The translations under genes and the position numbers were made by a program. Below are positions 1 to 8,557 of a stretch of DNA of 64,000 nt, piece after piece (positions within the stretch are counted from its first letter, which is position 1; each line of letters begins with the position of its first letter). This stretch comes from Caldilineae bacterium (lineage in GTDB: Bacteria > Chloroflexota > Anaerolineae > JAAEKA01): positions 1-64,000 of the forward strand of contig JACKBK010000010.1 of NCBI GenBank assembly GCA_020634555.1, given 5' to 3'. Below the pieces are notes generated by a model that saw only the letters and a list, made by a program, of their open reading frames with translations, made no database searches and had not been told where the DNA came from.

Positions 1-190
1 ATACCGCAATGCTACCCTCGGTCATAGCAGCTTCCGTTGGCTGCTCAGCCGATGCCTCAGTGGCCGCGGGAGCGGTCGTAGCAGCCGGTTCGGCCGGCTG
101 GGCGGGCTCCGGGGTAGCCGCGGTTGAACATGCACTGATCATCATGACGACCACGACGATCAGGCTGAGCAGGGTAAAGCTCTTCTTCAT
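1..190 (-). CDS. Solute-binding lipoprotein, N-terminus (partial)
   Basis: Only the first 63 codons are in the window; the gene runs off the left edge. The product begins MKKSFTLLSLIVVVV and continues to a lipobox ISAC near residue 20, so it should be exported and lipid-anchored. After the Cys comes a Pro/Ala/Thr/Glu-rich linker of the kind seen in ABC sugar-binding lipoproteins of Chloroflexota, including the one at 61541-62953. The ATG at 190 is chosen because AGGAGG lies 7 bases upstream on the minus strand. The binding domain is not visible, so the solute-binding role is inferred from the lipoprotein and linker only. Confidence 0.75.
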   Translation of the reverse strand, partial: MKKSFTLLSLIVVVVMMISACSTAATPEPAQPAEPAATTAPAATEASAEQPTEAAMTEGSIAV

Positions 191-727
191 GCAATGCCTC
201 CTGAAGTAAATTGAACTGAATCAAGACGATGCGCAACCGGAAGGATGCCCCTGCAAGCTTCGTTCCGCGCGCGCATCGGCAATAAAGGCGCGAATCGCCC
301 TCGTTGCCAAAATTATGGGAAGTTCAGAGCAAGTCGTCATCGACTATGAACCTGCTTCTGCGCAAGCCACCCACCGACACTTGTCGGTCTGCGGCGAAGA
401 GGAGAACTACCTGCAATCCGCTGGGAAATCGACGAAGGAAAACTGGCGCACCCATAGCGGTCAGGCTTGAGCATTGTAACATACGTTACCAGGGCCGTCA
501 ATCTTTGCAAACGTTTCCAATTTACGTCACAGCGCATCATTCCGGCCAAGGTGGTCGATTCGCGACGTGCTAGCAGCACCGTTCTGAGTGCGGTATGCTT
601 GCTCTGCATATGACCCTTTGTGTGACCTTTGGCACTGGCTGACATGACCTGCCATCCGCTACCATAAAGTCAACGAGCAAGATGCCCGCCAAGCATTCAA
701 ACAGACAATCCTGGAAGGAGAAACACC
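191..727. other. Intergenic, no gene supported
   Basis: This gap separates the leftward lipoprotein gene from the rightward cluster that starts at 728. Two overlapping open frames of 89 and 102 codons exist on opposite strands, but neither has a ribosome binding site or a protein-like composition. It should hold the divergent promoters for both sides; I see no clear consensus boxes. Confidence 0.5.
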
Positions 728-1267
728 ATGACTACGCAACTTGATAAACCAATGAAGACCGAAAACACCGAGAAACAGACCGATGTTCGCAGCCGCGTCA
801 TCGCAGGAATTGCCCTGATCCTGATCGGCGCCCTGGTGATGCTCGCCCAAGTAACCCAGTCGTCCGAACTAACACTGCTCGTCCCAGCAGTGCTGGGAGT
901 AATCTTCCTGGCCTGGGGACTGGTCACTCGTACCTTCGGCCTTGTCATTCCGGGCAGCATCCTTTTGGGTATCGGCCTGGGCGCTTACCTGATCACCGGA
1001 CCGTACAGCGGCTTGGAAAGCGATGCCCAAGGTGGCCTGTTTATGCTGGCCTTCGCGGCCGGCTGGCTACTGATGGCCTTGCTCTCGCCGTTCACCAGCA
1101 GCCGTTTCCAATGGTGGCCGCTGATCCCCGGCGGCATCATTGGCGCAGTTGGGTTGGCGTTGCTGAGCGGCGGCTACCTCATGCAGGTATTGCAAATCAT
1201 TGGTTACGGCTGGCCGCTGATCCTGGTCGGCATCGGCATCTACCTGCTGGTGAGGCGACGCGGATAA
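728..1267 (+). CDS. LiaF-like multi-pass membrane protein
   Basis: A 179-residue protein with a short charged N-terminus (about residues 1-22) followed by about six hydrophobic segments filling the rest. The ending WPLILVGIGIYLLVRRRG is the signature of the transmembrane part of LiaI/LiaF and DUF5668-type proteins, which modulate envelope-stress kinases. GGAAGGAG lies a few bases upstream of the ATG. It is followed by a hairpin and then a NarL-type kinase and regulator in the same direction, the arrangement expected for LiaF-LiaS-LiaR. A related membrane segment forms the C-terminus of the DnaJ protein at 3394. The soluble C-terminal domain of true LiaF is absent, so the role is inferred from the membrane motif and the neighbours. 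Confidence 0.7.
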   Translation: MTTQLDKPMKTENTEKQTDVRSRVIAGIALILIGALVMLAQVTQSSELTLLVPAVLGVIFLAWGLVTRTFGLVIPGSILLGIGLGAYLITGPYSGLESDAQGGLFMLAFAAGWLLMALLSPFTSSRFQWWPLIPGGIIGAVGLALLSGGYLMQVLQIIGYGWPLILVGIGIYLLVRRRG

Positions 1268-1295
1268 CCCAGGAAATCACAACCTCACCCTCAGA

Positions 1296-1333
1296 CGACA
1301 GGAGTTCGCCCGAATTGGTGCGAACTCCTGTCG
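1296..1333 (+). terminator. Perfect hairpin between membrane gene and kinase
   Basis: A perfect 14-bp stem (1296-1309 with 1320-1333) and a 10-base loop lie just after the LiaF-like gene. There is no T-run after it, so it may act as a weak terminator or an RNA-processing site that sets different levels for the two genes. Confidence 0.45.
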
Positions 1334-1373
1334 CGGTTCAAAGCAGTTGTCCACCAACCGCAGATGGAGTATC

Positions 1374-2585
1374 ATGGCTCCCATGACCGCGCAGCCAACA
1401 GTCCGCGAAACTCGCAACCTCGCCAACATCAGCGCCTACCTGATCATCCCGGCCGTCGGCGTACCGGTGTTGTGGTCGATGTTCCAGCAGCAAGAGCCAA
1501 CACGCTGGATTGCTTCCGGGATGCTGGCGATCTTCGCAACATTGTTCTTTTTACGCGAACGGCTGCTTGCCTGGCTGCCCGGCTGGGGCATCTACCTGTA
1601 TCTCATTGTCCAGACGCTGCTCATTACCGGCCTTATTCTGCTGCCACCCGGCCAGGTGATCGCCGTGATTTTCTTTTTCATCCTCAGCGCTGAAGTAGCC
1701 TTGCTTGAATCGCCGCGCATCTCAGCGCTTTGGATTGCGCTGTTCAGCGTGATCACCCTCATCACGTATGCCATCAGCGACGGCGTCGAAGCTCTGATCA
1801 TTGTTCCGATCTACGTCGCGGGATATATCTTCTTCTACACGTTTGCCCTGCAGACAACGCGCGCGGAGCAAGCCAGCCGAGAGAGCAATCGTCTGCTGGC
1901 GGAGTTGCAGGAAGCGCACCGGCAGCTTCAATCATACGCCCAACAAGCCGAGGACCTGGCTGTCCAGCAGGAACGCAACCGCATGGCGCGCGAGATGCAC
2001 GACACCCTCGGCCACCGGCTTACCGTCTCCTCGGTGCAGCTTCAGGCTGCCGAGCGCCTGATCGAACCTGACCCCGAGCGCGCCCGGGAGATCGTCGTAA
2101 CGGTCCGCGAGCAGATCCGTGAAGGACTGGGAGAACTTCGGCGCACGGTCGCAACGTTGCGCGCACCTGTCGAGGCTGACCTGGCGCTGACGCCGGCGTT
2201 GCGCCGCCTGACGGCCAGCTTTCAGGAGGCCACCGGTATCGTTGTCCACCTTGACACCCCTGACAACCTGCCCGATCTGCCACTTGGTCACCGGCAGGCT
2301 CTTTACCGCAGCGCCCAGGAAGCCCTGACCAATGTACACAAGCACGCCAAAGCCACGGACGTCTGGGTGATGCTGGCGCGGCGAGGCGGCGCGATTGTGC
2401 TGACCATCCGCGACAATGGCGTCGGACTGGATGCCAGCTCGAACGGCACGCCCGGGTTTGGACTACGCGGCCTGGAGGAACGCGCCGCGCAGTTGAACGG
2501 CGCCCTGAGCGTCGGTGCAAGTTCTTTGGGCGGCGCGGAGGTTATGGTGACGCTGCCGCTGCCGCAGGAGGTCATCGATGACTGA
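1374..2585 (+). CDS. Sensor histidine kinase, NarL/LiaS type (HisKA_3)
   Basis: A membrane-bound kinase of 403 residues that should phosphorylate the regulator encoded next to it. The N-terminal half has about five to six hydrophobic segments and no extracytoplasmic sensor domain, so it probably senses within the membrane. A coiled region leads to the HisKA_3 box with REMHDTLGH (phospho-acceptor His near residue 209). The ATPase part shows an N-box (AQEALTNVHKHA), DNGVGLD and GFGLRGLEERA. The ATG at 1374 is preferred over a TTG at 1347 because ATGGAG lies just upstream. Its last 8 bases overlap the regulator gene, which implies coupled translation. Confidence 0.93.
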   Translation: MAPMTAQPTVRETRNLANISAYLIIPAVGVPVLWSMFQQQEPTRWIASGMLAIFATLFFLRERLLAWLPGWGIYLYLIVQTLLITGLILLPPGQVIAVIFFFILSAEVALLESPRISALWIALFSVITLITYAISDGVEALIIVPIYVAGYIFFYTFALQTTRAEQASRESNRLLAELQEAHRQLQSYAQQAEDLAVQQERNRMAREMHDTLGHRLTVSSVQLQAAERLIEPDPERAREIVVTVREQIREGLGELRRTVATLRAPVEADLALTPALRRLTASFQEATGIVVHLDTPDNLPDLPLGHRQALYRSAQEALTNVHKHAKATDVWVMLARRGGAIVLTIRDNGVGLDASSNGTPGFGLRGLEERAAQLNGALSVGASSLGGAEVMVTLPLPQEVIDD

Positions 2586-3234
2586 GACCGTGCGCCTGTT
2601 ACTGGTCGATGACCAGCGCTTGATGCGCGATGGACTGCGGACGCTGCTGGACATCGAGCCGGGGATGACCGTGGTTGCTGAGGCCAGCAACGGCGCTGAA
2701 TCGCTTGCACAATATGAAGTCACACGTCCCGATGTGGTGTTAATGGACGTGCGTATGCCGGTGATGGACGGCGTCGAAGCAACGCAGCGCCTGCGCGCCC
2801 GCTGGCCTGCTGCGAGAGTGATCATTCTAACGACGTTCGATGACGACGAGTATGTGTTCGAAGGGCTGCGAGCCGGCGCACTGGGCTACCTGCTGAAGGA
2901 CGTAAGCATCCAGGAGCTGGCCGAGGCGATTCAAACGGTCATGTCTGGCGGCGTGCTGATCGAGCCATCGGTCGCACGCAAGGTGGTAGCCGAGTTCGCC
3001 CGAATGACTCCACAGACGCCCGCTGCCGCCTCCGATCTGGTGGAGACCCTTTCCGAGCGGGAACTTGAAGTTCTCAAGCTTCTGGCTGATGGACTGACCA
3101 ACCGCGAGATCGCCAACAGACTCTTCCTGGCCGAGGGAACGGTCAAGAACTACGTCACCAACATTCTTGGGAAGATCGGCGCGCGCGACCGGACGCAAGC
3201 CGCCCTGCGCGCCCGCGATCTGGGACTTTTGTAA
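2578..3234 (+). CDS. Response regulator, NarL/LuxR family
   Basis: A 218-residue DNA-binding regulator and partner of the overlapping kinase. The receiver domain (about 1-120) has the acidic pair DD at 11-12, the phospho-acceptor Asp near 57 in LMDVRMP, a Thr in LTTFDD and a Lys in LLKDV. The LuxR-type helix-turn-helix is at about 150-215, with SERELEVLKLLADGLTNREI and GTVKNYVTNIL. GGAGG lies 5' of the ATG inside the kinase gene. By analogy with LiaR it may control its own cluster and the DnaJ gene, but I see no defined operator. Confidence 0.95.
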   Translation: MTETVRLLLVDDQRLMRDGLRTLLDIEPGMTVVAEASNGAESLAQYEVTRPDVVLMDVRMPVMDGVEATQRLRARWPAARVIILTTFDDDEYVFEGLRAGALGYLLKDVSIQELAEAIQTVMSGGVLIEPSVARKVVAEFARMTPQTPAAASDLVETLSERELEVLKLLADGLTNREIANRLFLAEGTVKNYVTNILGKIGARDRTQAALRARDLGLL

Positions 3235-3282
3235 GCCAGGCTCCCCAGTTGCCGGCAAACAAACGTATCTCTCACAAAGCTG

Positions 3283-3291
3283 TGCTATAAT
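3283..3291 (+). promoter_or_regulatory. Extended -10 promoter before dnaJ-like gene
   Basis: TG-C-TATAAT, a full consensus extended -10 element, ends about 100 bases before the DnaJ reading frame. No good -35 box is found at the right distance, which is usual for extended -10 promoters. It would give the gene a roughly 95-base leader and its own transcription unit downstream of the regulator. Confidence 0.5.
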
Positions 3292-3393
3292 CTGTGAGTA
3301 GCAAAGCAGGTCGTTGGCCGCGCCCCATGCCCACGAGGCATCGAAATGTTCGACAGACCTCCGCGACCAATCGATGCATCCGTCGTATTGTAA

Positions 3394-4881
3394 ATGACAG
3401 TTATGGACTACAAAGATTATTACGGCATTCTGGGTATCTCACGCGACGCGGACAGCGACGAGGTCAGACGCGCTTACCGCAAGATGGCGCGTACATACCA
3501 CCCCGACGTTAATCCGGACAAGGCAACCGCTACAGAGCGCTTCAAAGACATCAACGAAGCCTATACTGTCCTCTCGGACAGCGATAAACGCCGGCGCTAC
3601 GACCAGATCAATACCAGCTACGAGCAGATGCGTCGCACGGCCTACCGGTCCACGTCCGCCAACCGCGGCTCGTCGGCGCGGCCATCCTACACGTCGTCCT
3701 ACTCACAGTCGTCCTCAAGTTCACGGACGTATTCGACCGGGAACAGATCCTCCAACACGTATTCTTCCGCTTCCTCCTCAACCGCTGGAGGATCAGCGCG
3801 CCGCGCGGCCAACGGCCCGTCGTCAACCGGCGGCGGATCACGCCGTACCAACACCGGCACCATCTCCGAAGAAGACATGGAGCGCATCTTCCGCGGCTTC
3901 GGCTGGGCCTATTCAACGGCCCGCGGGCGACGGACCAGCGATGCAGACAACACCAGCGGAGCAGATTTCTCCGACTTTTTCGACGCGCTTTTCGGCGGGC
4001 TTTGGGGGGTGACGGAAGATGATCCAAACAGCACCGAGTTCCGCTCAGGCCGCGACCTGCAAGTTGACGTCACACTTACGCTAGAGGAGGCGTTCTCCGG
4101 CGCCTATCGCATCGTCTCCCTAAAGGATGGCCGCAAGGTAGAAATCAGCATTCCTGCCGGCGTATCGACTGGATCCAAACTGCGGGTACGCGACCAGGGC
4201 GAACGCAGATTTGGCCGGCCGCGCGGCCACCTCTACGTCAACATCACCGTGAAGCCGCACCCGCAACTGGCACGGGATGGTGACGATCTGCGCGTCAAGG
4301 TCACTGTCCCCTACCAGACCGCGGCGAGATCGGGTGAGGTCAGGATAACGGCCCCCGACCGCACTGTTGTCTTGAAGATCCCAGCAGGCACGCGGACCGG
4401 CCAGGTTTTCCGCCTCAAGGGACTGGGAATGCCGCGGCTGACACCGGACAAACTGCGCGGCGATCTGCTGGTCGAGGTGATGGTTCAGCCGGCGCCCAAG
4501 CCGCCGAAGTCGAAGCCGAAATCAAGCGGGCCGCGGCCCGCGGCGCGGCGATCCGCCTCCACCGGCGCCCGCGTCGGCGCGTGGCTACGCAAGCTGCTGG
4601 GAGTCGGTCTGCTGGCTGTCGGTCTGACCGCGCTGGTCGCAGTCATGTTGAACTCCGGTATAGCCGGCTGGCAGGCAGCAACGACCATCGGCGCGATTCT
4701 CGTCGCCCACGGGCTGGCAACGCGGTCGTGGAGCTTTGCACCAGGCGCAATCGCAGTCGGCGCCGGCGTCGGTTACGCTGTCTGGATCGGCGCGGAGGCG
4801 ATGGAGGTCGCCCAATACACGTTGCCGCTACTGCCGCTGGCGCTTGGAGTTTACCTGCTACTCTACCGCTCCGCAGGCTGA
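3394..4881 (+). CDS. Membrane-anchored DnaJ (CbpA-like) chaperone
   Basis: A 495-residue Hsp40. The J domain is at about residues 4-70 with the HPD tripeptide (YHPDVNPDKA) that stimulates Hsp70 ATPase. It is followed by a Ser/Thr/Gly-rich linker (about 75-155) and two C-terminal substrate-binding beta domains (about 205-370); the Cys-rich zinc domain of DnaJ is absent, as in CbpA. Unusually, after a Pro/Lys-rich spacer there are about three to four hydrophobic segments (about 395-490) whose sequence (AHGLATRSWSFAPGAI, then LPLALGVYLLLYR) resembles the LiaF-like protein at 728-1267. The chaperone would therefore sit on the inner face of the membrane. The start could also be the ATG nine bases downstream (MDYKDYYG); no strong ribosome binding site decides it. 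Confidence 0.9.
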   Translation: MTVMDYKDYYGILGISRDADSDEVRRAYRKMARTYHPDVNPDKATATERFKDINEAYTVLSDSDKRRRYDQINTSYEQMRRTAYRSTSANRGSSARPSYTSSYSQSSSSSRTYSTGNRSSNTYSSASSSTAGGSARRAANGPSSTGGGSRRTNTGTISEEDMERIFRGFGWAYSTARGRRTSDADNTSGADFSDFFDALFGGLWGVTEDDPNSTEFRSGRDLQVDVTLTLEEAFSGAYRIVSLKDGRKVEISIPAGVSTGSKLRVRDQGERRFGRPRGHLYVNITVKPHPQLARDGDDLRVKVTVPYQTAARSGEVRITAPDRTVVLKIPAGTRTGQVFRLKGLGMPRLTPDKLRGDLLVEVMVQPAPKPPKSKPKSSGPRPAARRSASTGARVGAWLRKLLGVGLLAVGLTALVAVMLNSGIAGWQAATTIGAILVAHGLATRSWSFAPGAIAVGAGVGYAVWIGAEAMEVAQYTLPLLPLALGVYLLLYRSAG

Positions 4882-4900
4882 TCAACGAGTTTCCGAAAGA

Positions 4901-4932
4901 AGAGTCGCCCCGCACGGCGGCTCTGTTTTTTT
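4901..4932 (+). terminator. Intrinsic terminator after DnaJ gene
   Basis: A 9-bp stem with one G-T wobble (AGAGTCGCC with GGCGGCTCT) is followed by a run of seven T. It ends the DnaJ transcription unit. Confidence 0.85.
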
Positions 4933-4960
4933 CTGATCCTGTCGGATTCTGTGGGTGCGG

Positions 4961-5090
4961 CCGCCCGACCGCAAAACGGATCGGGCTACAAGATGGAAGG
5001 CCCTCTGGGCCTGGGAATTCCAGCCCTGTAAAGGCTTCCACTTTGTAGCCGGGAGGTTTTAGCTCCCGGCGGGCGTGTCGAGCTAATTAC
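4961..5090. repeat. Dispersed ~130-bp intergenic repeat, copy 1
   Basis: This stretch matches 18870-19024 over most of its length, with shared blocks such as AAGGCCCT.TGGGCCTGG, AGGGCTTCCACTTTG, TAGCCGGGAGGTTTT and CCCGGCGGGCGT. Both copies contain small inverted repeats (CCGACCG...CGGTCGG or a decayed form, GGCCC..GGGCC). No coding frame is conserved between the copies. Confidence 0.7.
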
Positions 5091-5366
5091 CAACTTTAAT
5101 TCTTTTGGTTCATCAACCATCGTTCACGTGCCGCAGTATCGATGTCTCGTTTGTAGTGCCAGGCAGGCGGGAATCCATTCTTCACCGGCGCAAGACTTCC
5201 GCCTCTGCCCAGTAACAACCTTCCAATCTCCAACGATCGAACGCGCCATCAAGCCTTTTGGACGTTCCTTTTATGACGCGCCGGTTGGTGCGCCGCACGT
5301 CCTGTGGTATAGTTGGCCGAAACATACAGACCGACATTCACAGCCATCACCCCCAGGAACCAACCC

Positions 5367-5933
5367 ATGGAATTCACAGACCTTTTCCAGAACCAGCACG
5401 TCCGGCTGACTGCACTGCGCCCGGCCGACGCGGCTGTCATTGCCCGCTGGCACGACGATTCCTGGTTCGTGCGCCTGATCAACGCTAATCCTGCCCGCCC
5501 GCAAGCCGAATCACAGATTCAGACCTGGATCGACGAGATGCTGAAACGTGAAGATGCGTTTCTGTTCGCCGTGCGATTGACCGAAACAGATGAACTGATC
5601 GGCTGGATTGAACTTGACGGCGTCTTGTGGAACGGCAGCAGCACCATGCTCGGCATCGCATTCGGCGACCGCGCCTATTGGGACCGCGGCTATGGCACAG
5701 AGGCAATGGAACTGGCGTTGCACTTTGCGTTCGATGAACTCAACCTCCATCGTGTTGGCCTGAACGTTTACGGCTACAACGAGCGCGCCATCGCGCTCTA
5801 CAAGAAGTTAGGCTTCACCTACGAAGGCGCGCAACGTGAGTTTCTGCACCGCAACGGCAAGCGCTACGACATGCTGTACTACGGTATGCTGCGTCGCGAA
5901 TGGGAAGCGCGCAACGTGACGAGCGAGTCGTGA
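5367..5933 (+). CDS. GNAT family N-acetyltransferase (RimJ/RimL-like)
   Basis: A 188-residue acetyltransferase that should transfer acetyl from acetyl-CoA to an amine. It starts MEFTDLFQNQHVRLTAL, typical for the RimJ/RimL group. The acetyl-CoA loop is represented by GDRAYWDRGYGTEAM, and the C-terminal part NERAIALYKKLGFTYEGAQR is the usual GNAT ending. The ATG at 5367 is chosen because the domain begins there; an upstream ATG at 5313 would add 18 unlike residues. The gene stands alone, so the substrate cannot be told. Confidence 0.88.
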   Translation: MEFTDLFQNQHVRLTALRPADAAVIARWHDDSWFVRLINANPARPQAESQIQTWIDEMLKREDAFLFAVRLTETDELIGWIELDGVLWNGSSTMLGIAFGDRAYWDRGYGTEAMELALHFAFDELNLHRVGLNVYGYNERAIALYKKLGFTYEGAQREFLHRNGKRYDMLYYGMLRREWEARNVTSES

Positions 5934-5934
5934 A

Positions 5935-6015
5935 GCCTGAAGACGTGAAACGCGATGACGTGAAACGTGATGGCGTCTTGTGACATTCTTTCTCACGTTT
6001 CACGTTTCACGTTTC
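5935..6015. repeat. Inverted cluster of TGAAACG heptamers, copy 1
   Basis: Directly after the acetyltransferase stop codon, repeats of GACGTGAAACG on the left face repeats of CACGTTTCACGTTTCACG on the right, so the stretch can fold into a long imperfect hairpin. A similar array lies at 7576-7655. It has no coding potential. Confidence 0.65.
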
Positions 6016-6093
6016 AGAGCGACAGCATCGCCCGAGGCAACATCCCCAAGAAAAGTATCGCTTTCCTGACACCTGCCAAACAAGGAACCTCTC

Positions 6094-7074
6094 ATGAAAT
6101 ACACCAGACTTGGCCACACCGGCCTGAAAGTATCCCGCATTTGCCTTGGATGCATGACCTACGGCGCGTCAACATGGCGTGACTGGGTTCTGGAAGAGGC
6201 CGAAAGCCGGCCGTTCATTGCCCGTGCGCTGGAGCTTGGCATCAACTTCTTCGACACCGCCGACATGTACTCACGCGGTGCCAGCGAGGAGGTGCTGGGT
6301 CGGGCGATGCGCGATCTGGCCAACCGCGACGATGTGGTCATCGCTACCAAGGTCTACTTCCACTGGAGCGACACGCCCAACCGAGGCGGTCTGTCGCGCA
6401 AGCACATCATGGCCTCTATCGACGGATCGTTGCGCCGGCTGGGCATGGACTATGTCGATCTCTACCAGATCCACCGCTGGGACTACGAAACACCCATCGA
6501 GGAGACCATGGAAGCGCTGCACGACGTGGTCAAGGCGGGCAAGGCTCGCTACATCGGCGCGTCCAGCATGTACGCCTGGCAGTTTGCCACCGCCCAGCAT
6601 GTGGCAGAGCAGCACGGCTGGACCCGCTTCGTCGCCATGCAAAACCACTACAATCTGGTCTACCGCGAGGAAGAGCGCGAGATGAACCCCTTCTGCCACG
6701 CGCAAGGTGTCGGGCTGATCCCATGGAGCCCGCTGGCGCGCGGCTTTCTGGCCGGCAATCGCACCAAAGGCGGCAACCACCCCACCATGCGCGCCTCAAC
6801 CGACGAATTCGCACATCAGTTGTACTACCAGGACGCAGACTTTGCAGTCGTCGATCGCGTCGTGGAGATCGCGGAAAAGCGCGGCGTCACTCCGGCGCAG
6901 ATCGCGCTGGCATGGCTGTTGACCCAACCGGCCGTCACCAGCCCCATCATCGGCGCCAGCAAAATGTATCAACTGGAAGAAGCCGTCGACGCGCTGGCCA
7001 TCGGCCTCAGTGCCGAAGAGTGCGCCTATTTGGAAGCACCCTACGTCCCGCATCCGGTACTGGGGCATTCGTGA
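6094..7074 (+). CDS. Aldo/keto reductase
   Basis: A 326-residue NADPH-dependent oxidoreductase of the AKR superfamily, (beta/alpha)8 barrel. The catalytic tetrad can be read: Asp in NFFDTADMYS, Tyr in the same motif, Lys in VIATKVYF, and His in LYQIHRWD. The C-terminal IIGASKMYQLEEAV is the cofactor-binding segment. The closest groups by pattern are the YghZ/Tas-like reductases that act on aldehydes and 2-oxo compounds. GGAACC precedes the ATG by a short gap. The next gene starts 4 bases after the stop, so the two are probably co-transcribed. Confidence 0.93.
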   Translation: MKYTRLGHTGLKVSRICLGCMTYGASTWRDWVLEEAESRPFIARALELGINFFDTADMYSRGASEEVLGRAMRDLANRDDVVIATKVYFHWSDTPNRGGLSRKHIMASIDGSLRRLGMDYVDLYQIHRWDYETPIEETMEALHDVVKAGKARYIGASSMYAWQFATAQHVAEQHGWTRFVAMQNHYNLVYREEEREMNPFCHAQGVGLIPWSPLARGFLAGNRTKGGNHPTMRASTDEFAHQLYYQDADFAVVDRVVEIAEKRGVTPAQIALAWLLTQPAVTSPIIGASKMYQLEEAVDALAIGLSAEECAYLEAPYVPHPVLGHS

Positions 7075-7077
7075 GGA

Positions 7078-7539
7078 ATGAACACCTACAACCAGGACTG
7101 GTCAGCCAGTGGCCCTTCTGCAGATCCCGCCGTCGAGGCGCGGTCCAGCGCGTGGCGGCTAGCATCGTGGTTGCTGCTGGCCCTGACAGGTCTCAACGTG
7201 GCGGCAGTGATCCTCACGGTGTCGCGCTTCGACATTTGGTTCTTCATTACCGCCATTCTCAACGTTGCGCTGGCACTGGCGTTGCGGCAGATGATCACGC
7301 TGGGACGCATCCTGACACTAGTGCGTTGTCTGCTGGGCATCGCATTGGCACTTGTGGTCGCCGTGACCCAGGGCGCTGTGCTTGACGCCGCTGTGACGTT
7401 CCTGTTGCTGGCCGGCATCGCCCTGCCGATTCTGGGACCGCCGCACCGGGTAAAGTCGCTGGTGGGCGTTGGCCTGTTTGTGCTCGGCTGCATTGCCACC
7501 GCAGGCGCGCTGCTCGCCTCACTGGTCGTGGTAGGTTGA
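7078..7539 (+). CDS. Small membrane protein of unknown function
   Basis: A 153-residue protein with a polar N-terminal 25 residues followed by about four to five hydrophobic segments that fill the rest. It is not recognised. It begins 4 bases after the aldo/keto reductase stop, with GTGAGGA acting as ribosome binding site inside the end of that gene, so it is the second gene of a two-gene unit. Codon use matches the neighbours, which supports real coding. Confidence 0.7.
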   Translation: MNTYNQDWSASGPSADPAVEARSSAWRLASWLLLALTGLNVAAVILTVSRFDIWFFITAILNVALALALRQMITLGRILTLVRCLLGIALALVVAVTQGAVLDAAVTFLLLAGIALPILGPPHRVKSLVGVGLFVLGCIATAGALLASLVVVG

Positions 7540-7575
7540 CTTTAAGGAAGTCAAAGTCTTCATAGACGACGACGG

Positions 7576-7655
7576 TTCGATCTGAAACGTGAAACGAAAA
7601 ACGTGAGTATTTGCCTGACCATTGGACATCACGTTTCACGTCTTCACGTTTCACC
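7576..7655. repeat. Inverted cluster of TGAAACG heptamers, copy 2
   Basis: CTGAAACGTGAAACG on the left is opposed by CACGTTTCACGTCTTCACG on the right about 40 bases later. It is the same kind of array as at 5935-6015 and again follows the 3' end of a rightward gene. Confidence 0.6.
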
Positions 7656-7700
7656 ATACGAAATCCCAATGAGCCACCAGTTTTCCGGAATGCCCTAGCC

Positions 7701-8507
7701 ATGCGCACTTTGCCGCTGATTCTCCCTGACGGGCTGCCGTTTCTCCTCACCGGCGGGCCAACCTGCTGCATCCTGTTTCACGGGTTCACTGCTATGCCCG
7801 GCGAGATGCGCTGGCTGGGCGATGACCTGCACAGCCGCGGCTACACCGTACTGGGTGTGCGGTTGGCCGGCCATGGGACACATCCCGAAGACCTAGCACG
7901 CACCCGCTGGACGGATTGGATGGTGGATGTCGAGGACGCGTTGGCACTGGTAGACAACATCAGCGATCGCGTTGTGTTGATCGGACAATCCATGGGCGGG
8001 GTTGTGGCGCTGCTGGGCGCGGGCAAATATCCGGCGCACGTCGCCGGTGTGGTCGCCATTGCCACCCCGTTCTCCGTAACACTGCCCAGCCGCGACGATC
8101 TGCGCGGCGTACCCGCAGATGCCATCGAGCACAAAGGCAGACCCACCCACCGCGAGTATGGTCTGCGGCGCGAGGCCGTTTATCCAGCCTACGCGGCCGA
8201 GCCGCCGCACATCCTGCCGGAGTTGGGCTTGCTCATCCAGGAGATGCAGACAGCGCTGCCGGAGGTTCAGGCGCCGACATTGCTCATCCACTCGCGCGAC
8301 GACTTTGCAGTGCCGGTCGAGAACATGGCGCGACTCTATGAAACGTTGGGAACTACCCACAAAGATATGTGTGTCCTCGACACCATCGGGCACTCCGTAG
8401 TGCGCGACCCCCGACGGCGTCCGGTTTTTGACGTGATTGGTCGATTCGTGCGCTCTGTTGCCGATTCGACGCAGTTTTGCTTGACAGAAGCGGCAAACCA
8501 GGAGTAG
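7701..8507 (+). CDS. Alpha/beta hydrolase (carboxylesterase/monoacylglycerol lipase type)
   Basis: A 268-residue serine hydrolase. The oxyanion-hole region HGFTAMPGEM is near residue 27, the LAGHG segment near 60, and the nucleophile elbow GQSMGG near 95. The acid residue is likely the Asp of HSRDDFAVP and the catalytic His that of DTIGHSVV. The pattern matches the Est30/monoacylglycerol lipase group that acts on short to medium acyl esters. The ATG at 7701 is chosen because the family begins there; the longer open frame from 7611 runs through the heptamer repeat and is not protein-like. Confidence 0.88.
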   Translation: MRTLPLILPDGLPFLLTGGPTCCILFHGFTAMPGEMRWLGDDLHSRGYTVLGVRLAGHGTHPEDLARTRWTDWMVDVEDALALVDNISDRVVLIGQSMGGVVALLGAGKYPAHVAGVVAIATPFSVTLPSRDDLRGVPADAIEHKGRPTHREYGLRREAVYPAYAAEPPHILPELGLLIQEMQTALPEVQAPTLLIHSRDDFAVPVENMARLYETLGTTHKDMCVLDTIGHSVVRDPRRRPVFDVIGRFVRSVADSTQFCLTEAANQE

Positions 8508-8557
8508 ACTGCGGGTAACGTCCCGCTGCACTCAACCCAGAAGAAGGAGGCTATTCC

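Noticed and set aside
304..645. Two overlapping frames of 89 and 102 codons before the LiaF-like gene
   Set aside because: No ribosome binding sites, Arg/Ser-rich random composition, on opposite strands.
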